In this document: positions 63,024-64,000 of the stretch, piece after piece
Layout of the letters: each line of letters starts with the position of its first letter
Numbering within the stretch: position 1 is the first letter of the stretch
DNA from: Planctomycetaceae bacterium
GTDB lineage: Bacteria > Planctomycetota > Planctomycetia > Pirellulales > Pirellulaceae
Reading direction: 5' to 3'
NCBI GenBank assembly: GCA_020638995.1
Contig: JACKHM010000007.1
Location: forward strand, 19,738-83,737
Length of the DNA stretch: 64,000 nucleotides
Notes under the pieces: model-generated
The model's database searches: none
What the model saw: only the letters and a program-made list of their open reading frames with translations
What the model was told of the DNA's origin: nothing
Translations under genes and position numbers: made by a program

Positions 63024-64000
63024 TTGTACGACACGCTACTCGATGATTTCGAGGACGATTTAAAGACACGAGCTTCAGAGGATGAGGAGGGATTTGCGAA
63101 GTTGCCCGCAGACGAGGTCGAAGATGATGACCTCGATTCTGACGATTCTGATGATGTACAGGCTGCATCTGACGAAGATGATGACGAGTTTTTGATTTCA
63201 GCGGAAGACAACGAGTCGTGGTCAGACGATCCGGTCCGGATGTACTTGACTCAAATGGGCGAGATTCCGCTGCTCACTCGACAACAAGAAATCTATCTTG
63301 CAAAGAAGATCGAAGTGACTCGCCGCCGCTTCCGGACGAAGTTGCTGGAATGCGACTACGTCATTCAAATGGCTTATAAGGTTCTCAAGCGGGTTCACGA
63401 AGGGGAGCTCCCCTTTGACCGTACTGTACAGGTCTCCGTTACTGACCGCCTTGAGAAAGAACAAATCCTTGGTCGTTTGCCGTTAAACTTGCAGACCTTA
63501 GAAGTTTTGCTCAAGCGAAATCGACATGACTATCGAATCGCTCTAAGCAAATCGCAGCCCAAAGCCAAACGCCTGGACGCTTGGCGACGACTCGCTCGCC
63601 GCAGGAGACGTGCTGTTCGATTGGTTGAAGAACTTGGTTTGCGAACGCAGCGGATCGAGACGATGATCGGTGTGCTGGAGGATTTCAGCGCTCGGCTGAA
63701 TGAACTTCAGAGACTGATCGCTGAGCACAAGAAGGCACGTTTGCCGGCCTCCGAGCGTCAGCAGTGGTTGGCTGAGTACCGCAACATTTTAATACACACC
63801 CACGAGACTCCCAGCAGTTTGCGGAATCGTGTGCTGTCACTTAAATCGGTTTACTCGGAATACCAACAGGCGAAACGTGAATTGTCGGAAGGCAACTTGC
63901 GGCTTGTAGTTTCGATTGCAAAGAAGTACCGCAATCGCGGCTTAAGCTTCTTGGATCTAATTCAAGAAGGGAATGCCGGTTTGATGCGAGCTGTGGACAA
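63024..64000 (+). CDS. RpoD-like sigma-70 factor (3' end cut by window edge)
   Basis: About 325 residues shown, starting with TTG. A long acidic stretch (residues 8-65, many Asp and Glu) precedes DDPVRMYLTQMGEIPLLTRQQEIYLAKKIE, sigma region 1.2 in the planctomycete style. A 200-residue non-conserved region with basic helices follows, then region 2 with GNLRLVVSIAKKYRNRGLSFLDLIQEGNAGLMRAVDK at the edge. It should be a principal or near-principal sigma factor. Regions 2.3 to 4 are beyond the window. The start is the weakest point: the frame is closed upstream at 62856. Confidence 0.9.
   Translation, partial: MYDTLLDDFEDDLKTRASEDEEGFAKLPADEVEDDDLDSDDSDDVQAASDEDDDEFLISAEDNESWSDDPVRMYLTQMGEIPLLTRQQEIYLAKKIEVTRRRFRTKLLECDYVIQMAYKVLKRVHEGELPFDRTVQVSVTDRLEKEQILGRLPLNLQTLEVLLKRNRHDYRIALSKSQPKAKRLDAWRRLARRRRRAVRLVEELGLRTQRIETMIGVLEDFSARLNELQRLIAEHKKARLPASERQQWLAEYRNILIHTHETPSSLRNRVLSLKSVYSEYQQAKRELSEGNLRLVVSIAKKYRNRGLSFLDLIQEGNAGLMRAVD

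Overview
The window reads as a chromosomal segment of a planctomycete, probably of the Pirellula/Rhodopirellula type. The grounds are a tetrahydromethanopterin (H4MPT) C1 gene (mch) in a bacterium, PVC-style c-type cytochrome modules fused to a sugar-dehydrogenase propeller, DUF1080 and NPCBM proteins, receptor-like Ser/Thr kinases, Tat-exported sugar isomerases, and an RpoD-like sigma factor with a planctomycete-like region preceding its core domains. The species call is inference; no rRNA gene is present. I see no tRNA, CRISPR array, insertion sequence or prophage.

Layout. 1-3.1 kb: a minus-strand operon mch, RimK-like ATP-grasp ligase, OleC-like AMP ligase (cut by the left edge). 3.2-10.2 kb: mixed single genes (DtxR-type regulator, DinB-fold protein, amidase, VOC protein, RlmM-like methyltransferase, TauD-type dioxygenase, slyX, DUF1080 protein). 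10.5-13.8 kb: a signalling block with RegB/RegA-type redox two-component genes, a sigma-70 factor and a STAS protein. 14.1-27.5 kb: one complete reducing polyketide synthase (KS-AT-DH-ER-KR-ACP-TE) followed after about 30 bases by a 1996-residue Ser/Thr kinase, ATPase, histidine kinase and double-receiver protein. 27.5-31.9 kb: a secreted HExxH protein, an MFS exporter, a P-II protein paired with a degenerate receiver, a nucleotidyltransferase and a lipoprotein. 32-46 kb: a divergent Nramp transporter, a giant PQQ-propeller/triheme protein, PIG-L deacetylase, Maf, RluA-type pseudouridine synthase, BrkB-type membrane protein, Nfu, a ferritin-like protein, a Cache-sensing Ser/Thr kinase and an amidohydrolase.

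46.3-57.6 kb is the most unusual part. Seven consecutive plus-strand genes, mostly overlapping or a few bases apart, encode envelope proteins: a membrane-anchored coiled-coil protein, a secreted coiled-coil protein, a TPR-like secreted protein, an NPCBM protein, one HtrA protease with an intact His-Asp-Ser triad, and two HtrA-like proteins in which all three catalytic positions are replaced. The last also carries an alpha/beta-hydrolase domain whose nucleophile is replaced. This looks like an undescribed periplasmic complex with one active and two pseudo-proteases.

57.7-62.2 kb holds a Tat-exported isomerase, a methyltransferase, two zinc-ribbon hypotheticals and an SDR. 62.2-63.0 kb is a long non-coding leader with two mutually exclusive hairpins, ahead of an RpoD-like sigma factor that starts with TTG and runs off the right edge.
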